Shown: one piece after another, positions 34,878 to 47,644 of the stretch | Layout of the letters: every line of letters begins with the position of its first letter | How positions within the stretch are numbered: position 1 is the stretch's first letter | Source of the DNA: an uncultured Ferrovibrio sp. | GTDB lineage: Bacteria > Pseudomonadota > Alphaproteobacteria > Ferrovibrionales > Ferrovibrionaceae | DNA: 64,000 nt | Direction of reading: 5' to 3' | Assembly: GCF_937960835.1 (NCBI RefSeq) | Contig: NZ_CALGPC010000002.1 | Location: 1 to 64,000 of the forward strand | Made by a program: the position numbers and the translations under genes | The notes under the pieces: generated by a model | Told to the model about the DNA's origin: nothing | Database searches by the model: none | The model's input: only the letters and a program-made list of their open reading frames with translations

Positions 34878-35520
34878 CGTTTCCCCGCATATCAGCATCA
34901 GCCGCCGTGGCCTGATGCTGGTTCTCTCTTCGCCTTCGGGCGCCGGCAAGACGACGATTTCCCGCCGTCTGCTGGAGATGGACACCAACCTGCATCTGTC
35001 GATCTCGGTGACCACGCGGCCCCGCCGGCCCGGGGAAACCGATGGCGTTCACTATCACTTCATCAGTAACGAAGATTTCGGCCTGATGGTGAACCGCCAG
35101 GAGCTGCTCGAACATGCGAAGGTGTTCGATTATTACTATGGCACCCCGCGCGAGCAGGTCGAAAGCCGACTGGCCAGCGGTCAGGACATCCTCTTTGACA
35201 TCGACTGGCAGGGAACGCAGCAACTGGCGCAGAATGCCCGTGCCGACCTCGTCAGCGTCTTCATCCTGCCGCCCTCGATCCGCGATCTGGAGCGCCGGCT
35301 GAAAACGCGCGCCCAGGATTCGGCGGAAGTGGTCGCCAAGCGGATGTCCAAGGCAGCCGATGAGATCAGCCACTGGGCCGAATACGATTACATCGTGATC
35401 AATGACGATGTAGAGCGCTGCCTGGCGCAGGTTCACGCCATTCTCACCGCAGAGCGGCTTCGGCGGCATCGCGGCACTGGGCTTGTCGATTTCGTCAAGC
35501 AGCTGCGTGACGGCCGCTGA
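34867..35520 (+). CDS. gmk: Guanylate kinase
   Basis: Phosphorylates GMP to GDP, 217 aa. P-loop SSPSGAGKTTISRR near residue 21, GMP-binding SVTTRPRRPGETDGVHYHF, and Y-rich DYYYGTPR. It overlaps yicC. Its stop directly abuts the convergent rsmA stop with no intervening base. Confidence 0.97.
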   Translation: MSSNVSPHISISRRGLMLVLSSPSGAGKTTISRRLLEMDTNLHLSISVTTRPRRPGETDGVHYHFISNEDFGLMVNRQELLEHAKVFDYYYGTPREQVESRLASGQDILFDIDWQGTQQLAQNARADLVSVFILPPSIRDLERRLKTRAQDSAEVVAKRMSKAADEISHWAEYDYIVINDDVERCLAQVHAILTAERLRRHRGTGLVDFVKQLRDGR

Positions 35521-36348
35521 TCAGAGCTGCTGCGCCAGGGCGCAGAACTCTTCGATGGTGAGCGTTTCAGCGCGTCTGGTTGGATCGATTCCCGCCTCGG
35601 TCAGCTTTGCATCGGCATTGGGCCAAATCGACTTCAACGCCGTGCGCAGCATCTTGCGGCGCTGATTGAAGGCCGCTGCGGTAACACGTTCCAGCTTGGC
35701 CGGATCGGCTTCGGCCAAGGGCCGGTCCCGCGGTTCCAGCTCCACCAGGGTCGAGGTCACCTTCGGCGGTGGCACGAACGCCTTCGGGCCGATGTCGAAT
35801 AGCAAGCGCACGTGGCAGCGCCACTGGGCTGCGACGGCAAGTCGCCCGTAGTTCTTGCCTCCGGGCGGCGCTGCCAGCCTTTCGGCGACTTCCTTCTGCA
35901 CCAGGACGGTAATGCGGGTAAATTTATCTGCCTGCCCCAGCCAGCCGAGCAGCAATGGCGTGGCGATGTTGTAGGGCAGGTTCGCGACGATCTGCCATGG
36001 CGGCGTCGTCAGGGCCGCAAGATCGGTCTCCAGGGCATCGCCGGCATGCAGGGCAAGGCGTCCTTCGGCGGCCGCGACCAGTTCGCCCAGCGCGGCCAGG
36101 CAGCGCTCGTCGCGTTCCACGGCAACAACCTTCGGTGCATTCTCCAGCAGCAATGCGCGGGTCAGGCCGCCTGGACCGGGACCGATTTCGATCACCGTTG
36201 CGTCAGACCAGGGCATTGCTGCCCGGGCAATTTTGCGCGTGAGATTCAAATCGAGGAGAAAATTCTGCCCCAGCGATTTGCGGGCAGCGAGATCGTGCCG
36301 GGCGATGACATCGCGCAGCGGCGGCAGAGCCTCGACTGGCGATGTCAT
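35521..36348 (-). CDS. rsmA: 16S rRNA dimethyladenosine transferase
   Basis: KsgA-type methyltransferase acting on the two adjacent adenines near the 16S 3' end, 275 aa. SAM loop [16 protein letters not shown], opening LGQNFLLD, catalytic [11 protein letters not shown]. Overlaps the upstream pdxA by 4 bp in the rsmA-pdxA-surA-lptD-lptG-lptF run. Confidence 0.97.
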   Translation of the reverse strand: MTSPVEALPPLRDVIARHDLAARKSLGQNFLLDLNLTRKIARAAMPWSDATVIEIGPGPGGLTRALLLENAPKVVAVERDERCLAALGELVAAAEGRLALHAGDALETDLAALTTPPWQIVANLPYNIATPLLLGWLGQADKFTRITVLVQKEVAERLAAPPGGKNYGRLAVAAQWRCHVRLLFDIGPKAFVPPPKVTSTLVELEPRDRPLAEADPAKLERVTAAAFNQRRKMLRTALKSIWPNADAKLTEAGIDPTRRAETLTIEEFCALAQQL

Positions 36349-37367
36349 CGACGATACCGCGCCATCCGCGCGGCCAGTTTCAAAGCTGCGATCAGGCTGT
36401 CCGGCCGGGCAATGCCCTTGCCGGCAATGTCAAAGGCCGTGCCATGGTCAGGCGAGGTGCGGATGATCGGCAGGCCTAGCGTCACATTCACCCCGCTGTC
36501 GAAATCCAGTGTCTTGATCGGGATGAGCGCCTGGTCATGGTACATGCAGATCGCAGCATCGTATTCCGCGCGCGCCGCCTCGTGAAACATCGTGTCGGGG
36601 GGCAGGGGGCCGACTGCGGCGATGCCCTCCGCCTGCAGGCGGGCCACTGCCGGAGCAACGATGTCGATGTCTTCCGTTCCCATGCTGCCGGACTCTCCAG
36701 CATGGGGATTGAGGCCGGCGATTGCCAGACGTGGCTGAGCGATGCCGAACTTGTCCCGCAGATCCATCGCGGTGGTCCGCGCCGTTTCAAATATCAATTC
36801 TGTGGTGAGGGTCTCAATCGATTGCCGGAGCGACATATGGATCGTGACCGGCACCACGCGGAGGCGGTCGGAAGCCAGCATCATCACGGGCAAAGGCTGG
36901 CCGCATAGCGCACCAAGAAATTCCGTCTGCCCGGGATATTTGAAACCTGCCGCGTAAAGCGCGGCCTTGTGGATCGGATTGGTGACGATTGCGGCGGCCC
37001 GGTCGGACTGGCACAGCTCGACTGCGATTTCGATGGCGCGCATTACCGCAGAAGCGTTGGCCGGCTCGGGTTGCCCGGGAAGAGGTATTTTCTCCACCGG
37101 CACCGGCAGAACCGGCAGGGCATCATCAAAAGCGATAAAGGCCTCATCCGGCTCGGCGATGGCCTGCATGGGAACGTCCCACCCTAGCTGCTCAGCCAGC
37201 GATTTCAGGCGGCCGGTGTCGTCCAGCATGAAGAAGGGCTGCAAGCCGTCCTTCTGGCGCCGCAGCCAGGCCTGCATAGCGATTTCGCCGCCGATGCCCG
37301 CCGGCTCGCCCATAGTGAGAGCAAGCGGCGCAGACAGGCGCTGCTCAGCGGAATTCGATGGTGGCAT
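36345..37367 (-). CDS. pdxA: 4-hydroxythreonine-4-phosphate dehydrogenase
   Basis: Vitamin B6 synthesis enzyme, 340 aa from ATG 37367; GTG 37382 is a possible longer start. Opening [11 protein letters not shown], metal-site histidines in the NPIHKAALY region and [19 protein letters not shown], then [15 protein letters not shown]. The start lies inside the end of surA, as in many proteobacteria. Confidence 0.95.
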   Translation of the reverse strand: MPPSNSAEQRLSAPLALTMGEPAGIGGEIAMQAWLRRQKDGLQPFFMLDDTGRLKSLAEQLGWDVPMQAIAEPDEAFIAFDDALPVLPVPVEKIPLPGQPEPANASAVMRAIEIAVELCQSDRAAAIVTNPIHKAALYAAGFKYPGQTEFLGALCGQPLPVMMLASDRLRVVPVTIHMSLRQSIETLTTELIFETARTTAMDLRDKFGIAQPRLAIAGLNPHAGESGSMGTEDIDIVAPAVARLQAEGIAAVGPLPPDTMFHEAARAEYDAAICMYHDQALIPIKTLDFDSGVNVTLGLPIIRTSPDHGTAFDIAGKGIARPDSLIAALKLAARMARYRR

Positions 37368-38586
37368 CTCGCCGCAATTCACGAATGTAGCGCTGGGCCA
37401 GCAACTCAGCGCGCCGGATCAGAAGGTTCTGCCGGATCTGGTTGCGGTCGAAGGCGTTGCTTTCTTCCTTGCCGCAGAGTGTGAACAGATGAACGCCGCG
37501 CGGGGTCTGCACCGGTTCGGAGGTCTCGTTCACATTCAGGTTGCTCACGGCCTGGCGGAATGCCTCCGGCAAGTCGCCGAGGCGCAATGTCCCAAGGCTG
37601 CCGGAACCAGGCGCCTGCAGTCTCTCCGCGATACCTTCGACGTCATCGCAGCTGCGGATTTCGCTACGCACCGACTGTGCCCGGGCGAAGACGGCTTGCG
37701 CATTTCCGGCATTGCCGTCCAGCGGCAGAAGGATCTGCTTCAGAGTTACCTTGGTATCCTGTGCGCCGGGGAGCGCGATCTGCCGCCGGTCGCGCAGGGC
37801 GATGATCTGATAGCCGCCCACTGTGCGGATCGGCTCGGAAATATCGCCCTTGTTCATGCGGGCGACCACTGCTTCGACTTCTTCCGGCAAGGTTCCTCGC
37901 TGAACCCAGCCGACCTCGCCGCCATTGGCTGCGGTGGTGCCGCGACTGAATTGCCGCGCCAGGGCCGGAAAGCTCGCGCCATTCCGCAACTGCTCGATGA
38001 TGCGCAGGGCCGTCTGACGCTGCGGCTCCTCCTGATCGGGATTGTCGACCGGTATCAGGATCTCCGAAATCAGTTCTTCGGTCTGGCCGGCGGAGCTGCG
38101 CAGCTTGGCGATGACTTCGTCGACTTCCTGATCGGTAATAGTGGTGGTGGCCATCAGTCGGCCGCGAACCATGCGTGCCCAGGTCAGTTCGGCCCGGACC
38201 TGCGCCATCACTGCTTCAGGATCGATGCCTGAACGCTGGGCGTATTCCTCGAACCGCCCCGCCGGAATGCCAAGCTGACGCTCGATTGCGCTGAGCGCAG
38301 TATCCAGCTCCTGCTGCGAGATGGATATGCCACGGCGTTTGGCCTCCTGCATCTGCAGCCGCTCGTCGATCAGCGACCGCATGGCCTGCTCCCGAACGGC
38401 ACGGAGCACTTCGGGATTGTCCGGCAGGCGAGCCGTGGCCATGATGATGCGCAACCGCTGGGTGACATCCCGAAGCGAGATCACTTCATCATTCACCAAC
38501 GCGACGATGCGCTGCTGGTCCTGACCATAGGCGGGACCTCCAGCCAGTCCGACGAGAAGCACAAGAAGGGCGATCAGGCGAAGCAT
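37345..38586 (-). CDS. surA: Periplasmic chaperone/peptidyl-prolyl isomerase SurA
   Basis: Outer-membrane protein chaperone, 413 aa. Sec signal [21 protein letters not shown], SurA N-terminal helical domain (about 25-150), one canonical parvulin domain (about 165-270; [19 protein letters not shown]) and a more degenerate second one. The start at 38586 gives a clean signal peptide; a longer frame to 38628 would enter lptD. It sits 7 bp from lptD, whose product it helps fold. Confidence 0.94.
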   Translation of the reverse strand: MLRLIALLVLLVGLAGGPAYGQDQQRIVALVNDEVISLRDVTQRLRIIMATARLPDNPEVLRAVREQAMRSLIDERLQMQEAKRRGISISQQELDTALSAIERQLGIPAGRFEEYAQRSGIDPEAVMAQVRAELTWARMVRGRLMATTTITDQEVDEVIAKLRSSAGQTEELISEILIPVDNPDQEEPQRQTALRIIEQLRNGASFPALARQFSRGTTAANGGEVGWVQRGTLPEEVEAVVARMNKGDISEPIRTVGGYQIIALRDRRQIALPGAQDTKVTLKQILLPLDGNAGNAQAVFARAQSVRSEIRSCDDVEGIAERLQAPGSGSLGTLRLGDLPEAFRQAVSNLNVNETSEPVQTPRGVHLFTLCGKEESNAFDRNQIRQNLLIRRAELLAQRYIRELRRDATIEFR

Positions 38587-38593
38587 CGGCAAC

Positions 38594-40753
38594 TCAGTTG
38601 AAGGTTGCAATTCGGAACCGGAAACCAATGGTGGTGTCCGGTTGGATATCCCGGTTCACGGTAAAGGTCCGCTGGGCGAAGAGTACAATATCGAAACACT
38701 CGTCGGTATAGCGCAAGGCGCCAAAATTCAGCAGTGAACCGCCCTCCGAACCCAGCTCCCGCGTATGACGGAACTCCGTACCCCAGTACTTCGTCAACTG
38801 CAGGCGTAAAGCGCCGCTGACGGCCTCCTGATCTCCAATGCCGTCGTCGACCAGATCGGTGTCCGCTACATTGGCATAGGTGAGGCTGAGGTAAGTGGTA
38901 TTGGTGCCCAGCGTGGTTGTCAGTTCGTGTCGCTGGACATCCAGATTCTTGTTCTGCGCGAGACGAATGCGATCGACTAGGGTTATATAGCGTCCGGGAG
39001 AGATGGTCAGGCGGCCAACATAGTCCGACAGCCGATCATTAAGACCAGCGCCCTCCGCATAAATATGGGTCTCGCGGGTTCGCAGTGACTGGCCGAGCAG
39101 GAGTTCCGAGTAGCCACCTGATTGACCGTAGGCGGCGGCACGGAGGCCGTAATTGAGCTTCGGGCCGCCGTCCCAGCGATCATAGCCGGGGAAACGGTTG
39201 TAATTGAACAGATTGGTCTCATCGAATTCGAGGGTGAGCGAATCTTCATTCGGAATATCGTCAGGATTGCCGCCATGTGGCGTGATCACAGCGCTGACGA
39301 TTGGCTCGATGAGCTGACGGACCTTGCCTTCGTCGCGCACAAATGGATAGCGCCAGTCAAGCGCCACTAACGGAATGGCGCGGCCGGCGAAATTGGAACC
39401 GTCATTGCCGGACGGGATCATGCCCAGCGATTCATCGACATCGTTGACCCAGTAGCCATCCGCACGCAGCAGAGCCGTCGCCGTAAAAATTTCACCGGTA
39501 GATGCGTAGTAGGGCTGCGTCCAGGAAACGGTAGTGGAAAGACGACGCATATCTGTACCGGCCTGCCGATATATCGACGCCATATTCGCGTCAAAAGCCC
39601 AGCGTCCGCCATAGTCGCCTGGTTCCATGATCGCGCTATAGTCGAAGATCGGCGCAGCAATCGGAACAGTGTCCGAGCGTACACCCGCCCGCAGATTCTG
39701 GAAGGAGAAGGCATTTATTGCGGCGAAGTGGCGATTATTGATCGCCTGAGCATAAACACGGCTGGTTAGGGCATTGACCGCCGAGTATTCCGGAATGTTG
39801 TAAAGGTTCAGATATGTATCGTCTGAGGCACGGAAGATATTTGCCCCCCAGGTGACATCGTCATTATAGCGGAAGGCCATGTTTGCGCGGATGTGGCCGC
39901 GGAATTCGTCACCGCTCTTGTTGTCGTACTTGTCTGCCTGGGTGATGCTGGCATCCACCCAATATTCACCGGTTGCACGACGTTGGCGCAGTTCCCCATA
40001 CATCATGCCGCCTTGATCTGTGGAGTATTGCGGCATGAGCGTGACGTCCGTGTTATCGTCAACGACATAGTAATACGGAACACGAAAGGCTTGGCCGAAG
40101 TATGCGCTGCTCAAATAGCTTGGCGGCAAAAAACCGCTGCGCCGATTGACCGTCGGATCCGGGTGGCTGAAGTAGGGCGTATACAATATGGGGATGCCAA
40201 ACATTTCAAACCATGCATCCCGGTACATAATTTCCTGTGCTTGCTGGTCGTGGATGACGCGATCACTGCGAATCTGCCATAGCGGCGGCCGCGTGCGGTC
40301 ATCTGGGCAAAGCTCACAGGTCGTGTATACGGCTTTATGCATGACGGTGGTGTTGCCGTCCCGGCGTTCGCCGTAGGCCGCAGCACCGCGCGAATAGTCG
40401 CTCAGCAGAAAGGATATATCGCGGATAAAGCCATTCCGCATGCCGGAGGTCAGCTCCATGTAATCGGCGAACAGCACTGAGCCATCCTGCTCCATGAGCG
40501 TGACATTGCCACTGGCGACGACTTTATCGTCGCGTTCGCTGTAGCTGACCAGATCAGCCAACAGGGTTCGACCACCCTGCGCCAGTTCGACGCCGCCTGC
40601 TGCTTTGACGACACCGAATTCCTGGTCGTAAGTCAGGCTGTCGGCGGTCACCAGCACGGGTGCATCCGTCCCGGTTTGAGCGAAAGCCAGGGCGGATGTT
40701 GCGAGCCAGAAGCAGACGGAGAGGCTTAGAAAGCGATTGCGGCCCCGGCTCAT
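38594..40753 (-). CDS. lptD: LPS-assembly outer-membrane protein LptD
   Basis: Inserts LPS into the outer membrane, 719 aa. Signal peptide ending ALAFAQ, an OstA beta-jellyroll (VLVTADSLTYDQEFGVVKAA, about 30-140), then the large barrel. Cysteines occur in TCELCPDD and near the C-terminus (DECFDIV), suitable for the known disulfide. ATG 40753 overlaps the lptG stop (ATGA); the longer GTG frame is rejected because the signal would be lost. Confidence 0.95.
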   Translation of the reverse strand: MSRGRNRFLSLSVCFWLATSALAFAQTGTDAPVLVTADSLTYDQEFGVVKAAGGVELAQGGRTLLADLVSYSERDDKVVASGNVTLMEQDGSVLFADYMELTSGMRNGFIRDISFLLSDYSRGAAAYGERRDGNTTVMHKAVYTTCELCPDDRTRPPLWQIRSDRVIHDQQAQEIMYRDAWFEMFGIPILYTPYFSHPDPTVNRRSGFLPPSYLSSAYFGQAFRVPYYYVVDDNTDVTLMPQYSTDQGGMMYGELRQRRATGEYWVDASITQADKYDNKSGDEFRGHIRANMAFRYNDDVTWGANIFRASDDTYLNLYNIPEYSAVNALTSRVYAQAINNRHFAAINAFSFQNLRAGVRSDTVPIAAPIFDYSAIMEPGDYGGRWAFDANMASIYRQAGTDMRRLSTTVSWTQPYYASTGEIFTATALLRADGYWVNDVDESLGMIPSGNDGSNFAGRAIPLVALDWRYPFVRDEGKVRQLIEPIVSAVITPHGGNPDDIPNEDSLTLEFDETNLFNYNRFPGYDRWDGGPKLNYGLRAAAYGQSGGYSELLLGQSLRTRETHIYAEGAGLNDRLSDYVGRLTISPGRYITLVDRIRLAQNKNLDVQRHELTTTLGTNTTYLSLTYANVADTDLVDDGIGDQEAVSGALRLQLTKYWGTEFRHTRELGSEGGSLLNFGALRYTDECFDIVLFAQRTFTVNRDIQPDTTIGFRFRIATFN

Positions 40754-41847
40754 CCATCCTCCAGGTGAAACAGCAGGGACGTGCCGAGCATGAAAAAGAC
40801 GGCGGTAGGTGCCCATGCTGCCAGTGGCACCGGCAGGGTGCCGTTCAGTCCAAACGGTTGGGTCAATTCAACGCTGAAATACAACAAAAATCCGGTGCCT
40901 ACGCCACCTGCCAGCATGAAGCCGATGCCGCCGCGGCGGGTTAGCCGCAGGCTGAAACTGGCAGCCACCAGAAACATGCCGCACAACAGCACCGGCAAGG
41001 CCAGCAACGAGTAGAAATGCAATCTATGCCGAACGGCGGAAAAGCCGGCAGCCTCCAGGGTCGCTATGAAGGACGGCAATTCCCAGAAGGAAATGGTGCT
41101 GGGTGAAGCAAAGCTTTCCTGGATGCGGTCAAAGGTCAGGCTGGTTGCGACGCGCAGCGTCTGGTAGCGCTCGGTCGGCCGATCGGGATAGCTTATCACC
41201 ACATTCTGCAGTGACCAGTGGCCTTCCTCGAGAAAGGCCGTGGCGGCATCGATGCGTTTGACGAAGTGATCATTGCCTTCGAAGTAAAACAGGATGGCAT
41301 CGTGCAGGCGCACGCCCTGCTGGGCGACCCGAAGGGCATGGATGACAATCTGTCCCGTTGCATCCGCCTCGCGCAGCCATAAGCCCCCCGATGAGACAGC
41401 CAGCATGCTGCTCCGGCCGCGTAACGCCTTTGCCTCTATCGCCTCATAGCGCGTGAGCATCGCGGCTGACAAAGGATTGTAGACGGTCACGACAAACACG
41501 CCCAACAGGAAGGCGATTGCCAGGCCGGGGAAGAGGAACTGCCAGACCGACACGCCGGCGGCGCGGCTGACGGTCAACTCCTGAGAGCGGGTGAGCCGGC
41601 TTAAGGCCAGCATTCCGCCAAACAGGACCGCGAACGGAAACAATTTCGAGAGCAAGGACGGAAGCTTCAGTAGCGACATCTCAAGCACCAGCCCAAGCGG
41701 CGCATCCGGTACCTTGCTGGCGCGGCGCAGCAACTCAACGGTATCGAAGCTGAAAGCCAGCACCGCCAGGACGATGAATACGGTCAGGATCGCCATGAAG
41801 TAGTGGCGCCCGAAATACATCGAGAGAGTCAGCGACTGCCGCATCAC
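40750..41847 (-). CDS. lptG: LPS export permease LptG
   Basis: Inner-membrane subunit of LptB2FG, 365 aa, six membrane segments around a periplasmic jellyroll (about 130-260). Conserved SKLFPFAVLFGGMLALSRLTRSQELTVSRAAG is the LptB-contact region. It overlaps both neighbours by 4 bp. Confidence 0.95.
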   Translation of the reverse strand: MMRQSLTLSMYFGRHYFMAILTVFIVLAVLAFSFDTVELLRRASKVPDAPLGLVLEMSLLKLPSLLSKLFPFAVLFGGMLALSRLTRSQELTVSRAAGVSVWQFLFPGLAIAFLLGVFVVTVYNPLSAAMLTRYEAIEAKALRGRSSMLAVSSGGLWLREADATGQIVIHALRVAQQGVRLHDAILFYFEGNDHFVKRIDAATAFLEEGHWSLQNVVISYPDRPTERYQTLRVATSLTFDRIQESFASPSTISFWELPSFIATLEAAGFSAVRHRLHFYSLLALPVLLCGMFLVAASFSLRLTRRGGIGFMLAGGVGTGFLLYFSVELTQPFGLNGTLPVPLAAWAPTAVFFMLGTSLLFHLEDG

Positions 41848-42953
41848 GCCTCCCGTGGCACGCGGGCGGGCATTGTCGGCTCGCGCAGCATCAGTGCAGC
41901 GCCGACGAGAAAAACAATTGGCGTGAGATACATTAATGGGATCAGGACGAAGGAGGTAGCCGCCAGATGCGTCACGCCTAAGCTGAGAATCTGCAATGCG
42001 ATGGCAATGGTAGCGCCCACGGCCAGCCTACGGCCTTGTCCTCGACGGCTGAACTCACCGCCCAGGACGCTGGCAACGGCGATCAGGATCAGCGCGGGCG
42101 CATAGAGGGGGGTAACCAGCCGGCGATGACCTTCCACTATCAGCTTGCCGTAGTTCTGCTGATCGGCGCGATCGTCCATGTTCGGCGAAAAGAGTTCGTT
42201 GAGATAACGTTCCGAAGGCTCCCGCCAGCCTTCGCCTTCTTTCCGGGCATAACTCTCAAGATCGAGGCTGTAATTGTCGAAATACAGCAGCGAGAGCGAT
42301 TGCCGGTCAGCGCTGATCTGCTGACGGTTCCCATTGACCATGTAAAGCCGCGGTCCCTGCGGCGTGCGCAGCAGAGTGGCTTTCTCCGCCATCATGGTCA
42401 CCGGCTGTTCCGGATTGCGGTTGTCATGCACCAGAACGCCGATCATGTCGCCATTGGGCTCGCGCTCACGCACATAAACTGTCAAATCCGATGTCGGCGT
42501 GTTGAATACGCCCTCAAGGATGGCCATGCCCGCCAGGTCATTGCGGAATTCGTACTGCGTGGTGCGCAGCGTGCGGGCGCCGAGTGGCATCAGGTACAGC
42601 AGGATGACGTACATCACCGCCATGATCACCACGGAGATGTACAAGGCCGGACGAGCCAGCGCGAGGCGGCTGAAGCCTGCGGCCGACAGCACGATGGTCT
42701 CGGCATCGCCGGCCAGGCGATTGAAGGCATAAAGCGTGGCGCAAAACGCCGCCACCGGCAGGATGATGGCGACGATGTTGGGCAGCACCAGGATCGTCAG
42801 GTAGAAGAAATCGCCAAAAGCAAGGTTGTTGTTGACGATGCGGTCGATGAAGCGCAGCGACTGGGTCAGCCAGATCACGCCAGTGAGGGTGAAGGTGGCA
42901 AACAGCAGCGGCCAGGCGATCTGGCGCATGATGTATAGGGTCACTCCGCGCAT
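41844..42953 (-). CDS. lptF: LPS export permease LptF
   Basis: Partner permease of LptG, 369 aa, same fold. RFIDRIVNNNLAFGDFFYL and LPVAAFCATLYAFNRLAGDAETIVLSAAG are the family blocks. The start at 42953 (MRGVTLYIMRQIAWP) is typical; the frame stays open 50 codons upstream but is low-complexity. First gene of the minus-strand run; 176 bp separate it from divergent pepA. Confidence 0.95.
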   Translation of the reverse strand: MRGVTLYIMRQIAWPLLFATFTLTGVIWLTQSLRFIDRIVNNNLAFGDFFYLTILVLPNIVAIILPVAAFCATLYAFNRLAGDAETIVLSAAGFSRLALARPALYISVVIMAVMYVILLYLMPLGARTLRTTQYEFRNDLAGMAILEGVFNTPTSDLTVYVREREPNGDMIGVLVHDNRNPEQPVTMMAEKATLLRTPQGPRLYMVNGNRQQISADRQSLSLLYFDNYSLDLESYARKEGEGWREPSERYLNELFSPNMDDRADQQNYGKLIVEGHRRLVTPLYAPALILIAVASVLGGEFSRRGQGRRLAVGATIAIALQILSLGVTHLAATSFVLIPLMYLTPIVFLVGAALMLREPTMPARVPREA

Positions 42954-43129
42954 CGCCGGCAGTATAACGATTCCACCCTTGCTGGCCACAGCCCAGAACC
43001 GAAAAGAAGGGCTTGGTCCATAAAGAAGATTCGGCGAATCGCCTGCCGTCGCGGATTGATCGGCCGCCGCCGCCGCCGCTATAGTGCTCGGCCGGTCAGA
43101 CACCCGAATTTCAGCCGGATTGGAGCATC

Positions 43130-44632
43130 ATGAAAATCGCCATTGTCGAAGCCAAGACCCCGAAGAAGGGCAGTGTCGTCCTCAGCGTTGCCGAGGGGCG
43201 GCAGTTGGGGCCTCTGGGCCAGCAGATCGATAAGGCCGTCGGCGGCGCCCTGACCCGGGCCATGACGGCCGCGGCCCGGTTTTCCGGTGCCAAGGGGCAG
43301 TGGCTGGAGGTGCTGGCGCCGGGTGGGGGGCTGAAGCGCGTCCTGCTCGCCGGCCTGGGCAAGCCGGTCGACGTCAAGGCTACCGCTTTCGAGGCTTTGG
43401 GGGGCGAGGCGGTCCGCCGCCTGATGACCTCGGGCGAGACGGAACTCGCCATTGTGGCCGAAGTGCCGAAAGGCGCGGTTCTGCCGGCTGCCGAGGCGGC
43501 GGCCCGGGCCGCTCTGGGCGCGCGGCTTGGCGGCTATCGCTTCGACAAGTACCGCACCACCTTAAAGGATAAGGAAAAGCCGTCCCTGAGCTCGGTCGCC
43601 GTTCTCACCGGCGCGGCCGCGGCAGCGCGCAAGCTCTACCAGCCGCTTGACAAGCTGGCTGACGGCGTGGTTCTGACCCGCAATCTGGTTACCGAACCCG
43701 CCAACGTCATCTATCCGGAATCCCTGGCGGCCGAATGTCGCAAGCTGGCCAAGCTCGGCGTGAAGGTCGAGGTGCTGGGTGAGCGGGAAATGAAAAAGCT
43801 CGGCATGGGCGCGCTGCTGGGCGTCGGCCAGGGCTCGGAGCGTGAGTCCCAGCTCGTCGTCATGCAGTGGAATGGTGGCAAGAAGGGCACCAAGCCAGTC
43901 GCCCTGGTCGGCAAGGGCGTCTGCTTCGATACCGGCGGCATCTCGATCAAGCCGTCCGCCGGCATGGAGGAGATGAAGTGGGATATGGGCGGCGCCGGCG
44001 CGGTGATCGGTGCCATGGCCGCTATCGCTGGCCGCAAGGCCAAGGCCAATGTCGTCGGCGTCGTGGCGCTGGTGGAAAACATGCCCGACGGCAAGGCGCA
44101 GCGCCCGGGCGACGTGGTGAAGTCCATGTCGGGCCAGACCATCGAGGTGCTGAATACGGATGCTGAAGGCCGCCTGATCCTCTGCGATGCCATGTGGTAT
44201 GCACAGGAACGCTTCAAGCCCCAGGCGATGGTCGATCTCGCCACCCTGACCGGCGCGATCATCATCTCGCTGGGACATGAGCATGCTGGCCTGTTCTCCA
44301 ACGACGACAAGCTAGCCGAACGCCTGACCGCAGCCGGCAAGGCCGAGGATGAGCTGCTTTGGCGCATGCCGTTGTCCGATGCTTACGACGAAGGCCTGAA
44401 GTCGCAGATCGCTGACATGCAGAACATTGCCGGGCCGGGTTTCGGCGCCGGTTCGATTACGGCCGCGCAGTTCCTGCAGCGCTTCGTCAAGGACAGGACG
44501 CCTTGGGCGCATCTTGATATCGCCGGTACCGCCTGGAGCAAGAAGGACAAGGCCACGGTGCCGAAAGGTGCCACCGGCTTCGGCGTGCGCCTGCTGAACC
44601 GCCTCATCGCGGATCATTACGAGGAGCGCTGA
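43130..44632 (+). CDS. pepA: Leucyl aminopeptidase
   Basis: M17 dizinc aminopeptidase, 500 aa. Signature NTDAEGRL and metal-binding VGKGVCFDTGGISIKPSAGM ... WDMGGAGA are present. It releases N-terminal residues from peptides in the cytosol; some members also bind DNA. holC follows after 17 bp. Confidence 0.97.
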   Translation: MKIAIVEAKTPKKGSVVLSVAEGRQLGPLGQQIDKAVGGALTRAMTAAARFSGAKGQWLEVLAPGGGLKRVLLAGLGKPVDVKATAFEALGGEAVRRLMTSGETELAIVAEVPKGAVLPAAEAAARAALGARLGGYRFDKYRTTLKDKEKPSLSSVAVLTGAAAAARKLYQPLDKLADGVVLTRNLVTEPANVIYPESLAAECRKLAKLGVKVEVLGEREMKKLGMGALLGVGQGSERESQLVVMQWNGGKKGTKPVALVGKGVCFDTGGISIKPSAGMEEMKWDMGGAGAVIGAMAAIAGRKAKANVVGVVALVENMPDGKAQRPGDVVKSMSGQTIEVLNTDAEGRLILCDAMWYAQERFKPQAMVDLATLTGAIIISLGHEHAGLFSNDDKLAERLTAAGKAEDELLWRMPLSDAYDEGLKSQIADMQNIAGPGFGAGSITAAQFLQRFVKDRTPWAHLDIAGTAWSKKDKATVPKGATGFGVRLLNRLIADHYEER

Positions 44633-44649
44633 TCGCGCTCCTCTCCAGC

Positions 44650-45102
44650 ATGACCGAATTGCTCTTCTATCATCTGACCCGGCGGCGCCTTGAACAGGTG
44701 CTGCCGGAACTGCTGGAGAAGACCTTGCAGCGCGGCTGGCGCGCCGTCGTGAAAGGCGGCACGCCGGAGCGCATCGATGATCTGAATAATGTGCTGTGGA
44801 CCTATGGGCGTGCCAGTTTCCTGCCGCACGGCGTCAAGGCTGATGGCTTCGAGGACAAGCAGCCGATCTACCTGACCACCGAGGACGAGCGGCCCAACGG
44901 CGCTCAGGTGTTGTTCCTCGTGGATGGCGCGGATACGGCTGATGTGTCCGTCTATGACCGGGTCTGCGATCTTTTCGACGGCAATGACGAAGACGCCGTG
45001 CAGGCAGCACGCATGCGCTGGAAACGCGCAAAGGACGCCGGCCACAAGCTGACCTATTGGCAGCAATCTGAAACCGGCTGGGTCAAGAAGGCGGAGGGGT
45101 AG
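44650..45102 (+). CDS. holC: DNA polymerase III chi subunit
   Basis: A 150-aa chi subunit linking the clamp loader to single-strand-binding protein. Opening TELLFYHLTRRRLEQVLPELLEKTLQRGWRA-type helix, then DDLNNVLWTYGRASFLPHG and QPIYLTTEDERPNGA typical of HolC. The pepA-holC pair is conserved in Proteobacteria. Confidence 0.92.
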   Translation: MTELLFYHLTRRRLEQVLPELLEKTLQRGWRAVVKGGTPERIDDLNNVLWTYGRASFLPHGVKADGFEDKQPIYLTTEDERPNGAQVLFLVDGADTADVSVYDRVCDLFDGNDEDAVQAARMRWKRAKDAGHKLTYWQQSETGWVKKAEG

Positions 45103-45122
45103 GGATCTCGGGCAAGCTGAGA

Positions 45123-45152
45123 GAGATCCTCGGGGCAAGTCCGAGGATGACG
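45123..45152. repeat. REP-like palindromic repeat
   Basis: GAGATCCTCGG-GGCAAGT-CCGAGGATGACG: 8-bp arms ATCCTCGG/CCGAGGAT with flanking GAG and GACG, the form of intergenic palindromes dispersed in alphaproteobacterial genomes. A partial copy (GGGATCTCGGGCAAGC, near 45103-45118) precedes it. It lies between the convergent holC and ABC-F genes. Confidence 0.6.
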
Positions 45153-45159
45153 TAGCGGC

Positions 45160-47082
<1,923 letters not shown>

Positions 47083-47198
47083 CGGAAATCCGAGAATTTC
47101 TAAGCCCGGCGGTCACGCCAGGAGTTGCGGGGGTGCGGCGGAGCCTCTATATAGCCGCGACCTTTTTTCCCGCCAATGCCTGAAAGGACAATCCGACC

Positions 47199-47621
47199 AT
47201 GGCGATTGAACGTACCTTCTCGATCATCAAGCCGGATGCCACCCGCCGCAATCTGACCGGCGCGATCAACGCGAAGATCGAAGCCGCCGGCCTGCGCATC
47301 GTCGCCCAGAAGCGCATCTGGATGAGCCAGAAGCAGGCTGAGACCTTCTATGCGGTGCACAAGGAGCGTCCCTTCTTCAAGGACCTGGTCAACTTCATGA
47401 TCTCCGGCCCGGTGGTCGTGCAGGTGCTGGAAGGCGAGAACGCCATCGCCAAGTATCGCGAAGTGATGGGCGCCACCAATCCGGCCAATGCTGCGCCTGG
47501 CACCATCCGCAAGGAATTCGCCGAGAGCATCGAAGCCAACTCGGTGCATGGCTCGGATGCGCCGGAGACGGCTGCCGTCGAGATCGCCTATTTCTTCTCG
47601 GGCACCGAGATCGTCGGCTGA
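47199..47621 (+). CDS. ndk: Nucleoside diphosphate kinase
   Basis: Balances nucleoside triphosphates, 140 aa. Phospho-histidine in NSVHGSD, opening [16 protein letters not shown]. Length is standard. It is followed by an intrinsic terminator and divergent from the ABC-F gene. Confidence 0.98.
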   Translation: MAIERTFSIIKPDATRRNLTGAINAKIEAAGLRIVAQKRIWMSQKQAETFYAVHKERPFFKDLVNFMISGPVVVQVLEGENAIAKYREVMGATNPANAAPGTIRKEFAESIEANSVHGSDAPETAAVEIAYFFSGTEIVG

Positions 47622-47644
47622 TTTTTCAGTTTTCTGAAATGCGA

